Shown: positions 33,682-33,799 of the stretch, piece after piece
How the letters are laid out: every line of letters begins with the position of its first letter
Position numbering within the stretch: position 1 is the stretch's first letter
Assembly (NCBI GenBank): GCA_964618855.1
Contig: CAZUCD010000021.1
Location: 1-33,799, forward strand
Direction: 5' to 3'
Length of the DNA: 33,799 nt
From: CAZUCD01 sp964618855
GTDB taxonomy: Bacteria; Sumerlaeota; Sumerlaeia; SLMS01; JANRJK01
Notes under the pieces: model-generated
What the model was told of the DNA's origin: nothing
Seen by the model: only the letters and a program-made list of their open reading frames with translations
The model's database searches: none
Translations under genes and position numbers: made by a program

Positions 33682-33799
33682 ATGGAGGATGGCCGCATTC
33701 GCATCGGACAGAGCCCGAGGGGTGCAGTGCTGCACAAGCTGGACGGCTCGGGGGTGATCGCCCGGTCGCCGAAGGTCCAGTTCGCCCCGGGGGCCGAGA
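33682..33799 (+). CDS. 5' end of a gene cut by the window end
   Basis: An open frame of 39 codons from ATG 33682 to the window end (MEDGRIRIGQSPRGAVLHKL...). The frame opens after a TGA at 33661-33663; GTG 33679 and TTG 33664 are other possible starts. Third codon positions are strongly G/C (about 33 of 38), as in the clear genes of this window, which is the main support. There is no strong ribosome site; GGAACATTCC lies 7-16 bases upstream. No signal peptide is visible in this part and no family is recognised. Confidence 0.5.
   Translation, partial: MEDGRIRIGQSPRGAVLHKLDGSGVIARSPKVQFAPGAE

Overview
The window is high-GC DNA from a diderm (Gram-negative type) bacterium. The evidence is two Pal/OmpA-type lipoproteins with lipoboxes, a type IV pilus retraction ATPase, HtpG, a YejABEF-type peptide importer and many Sec signal peptides. 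The phylum cannot be fixed from sequence alone. The mix of a giant repeat-rich secreted protease, low-complexity Gly-rich secreted proteins and intergenic 'word' repeats suggests a poorly characterised environmental lineage, probably a metagenome-assembled scaffold, since it holds two runs of N (100 and 10 bases).

Layout. Positions 1-125 may hold the start of a leftward gene. Positions 296-8433 (minus) hold one enormous secreted metalloprotease/adhesin: a signal peptide, an HExxHxxGxxH zinc site, two Calx-beta domains, two propeller-like regions and a run of ~105-residue Ig-like repeats interrupted by the 100-N gap. Positions 8707-10145 (minus) are two tandem Pal-like lipoproteins. Positions 10146-10698 are a messy non-coding stretch with a gap, a 27-nt C run, a duplicated 34-mer and (GCC)9. 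Positions 10699-12050 (plus) are a small Cys-rich secreted peptide translationally coupled to a membrane-anchored exported protein of unknown function. A Gly-rich exported protein (minus) and a small hypothetical protein (plus) follow.

The middle (13.7-24.4 kb) is mostly housekeeping or regulatory: phenylalanine 4-monooxygenase with a clear promoter, a membrane-anchored unknown, a ROK-family regulator lacking the ROK zinc motif, a SAM methyltransferase, a Cys-rich three-helix membrane protein, ptsH-ptsI (minus) divergent from a PilT ATPase (plus), HtpG with a TTG start, and an unknown 240-residue protein.

The right part (24.5-31.8 kb, plus) is a compact operon for a YejABEF-like oligopeptide ABC importer in the order B-E-A-ATPase1-ATPase2, with the double ATPase split into two genes, followed after 12 bases by a soluble PAS histidine kinase. 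An HU-like DNA-binding protein and a convergent biotin-protein ligase share a strong terminator region. The last ~0.6 kb has hairpins and a 35-bp tandem repeat, then the start of a gene that runs off the end.

The most unusual items are the 85-residue Cys-rich peptide coupled to a membrane protein, the Met-turn substitution in the giant protease, and the repeat-phase argument that the 100-N gap should really be 170 + n x 315 bases.
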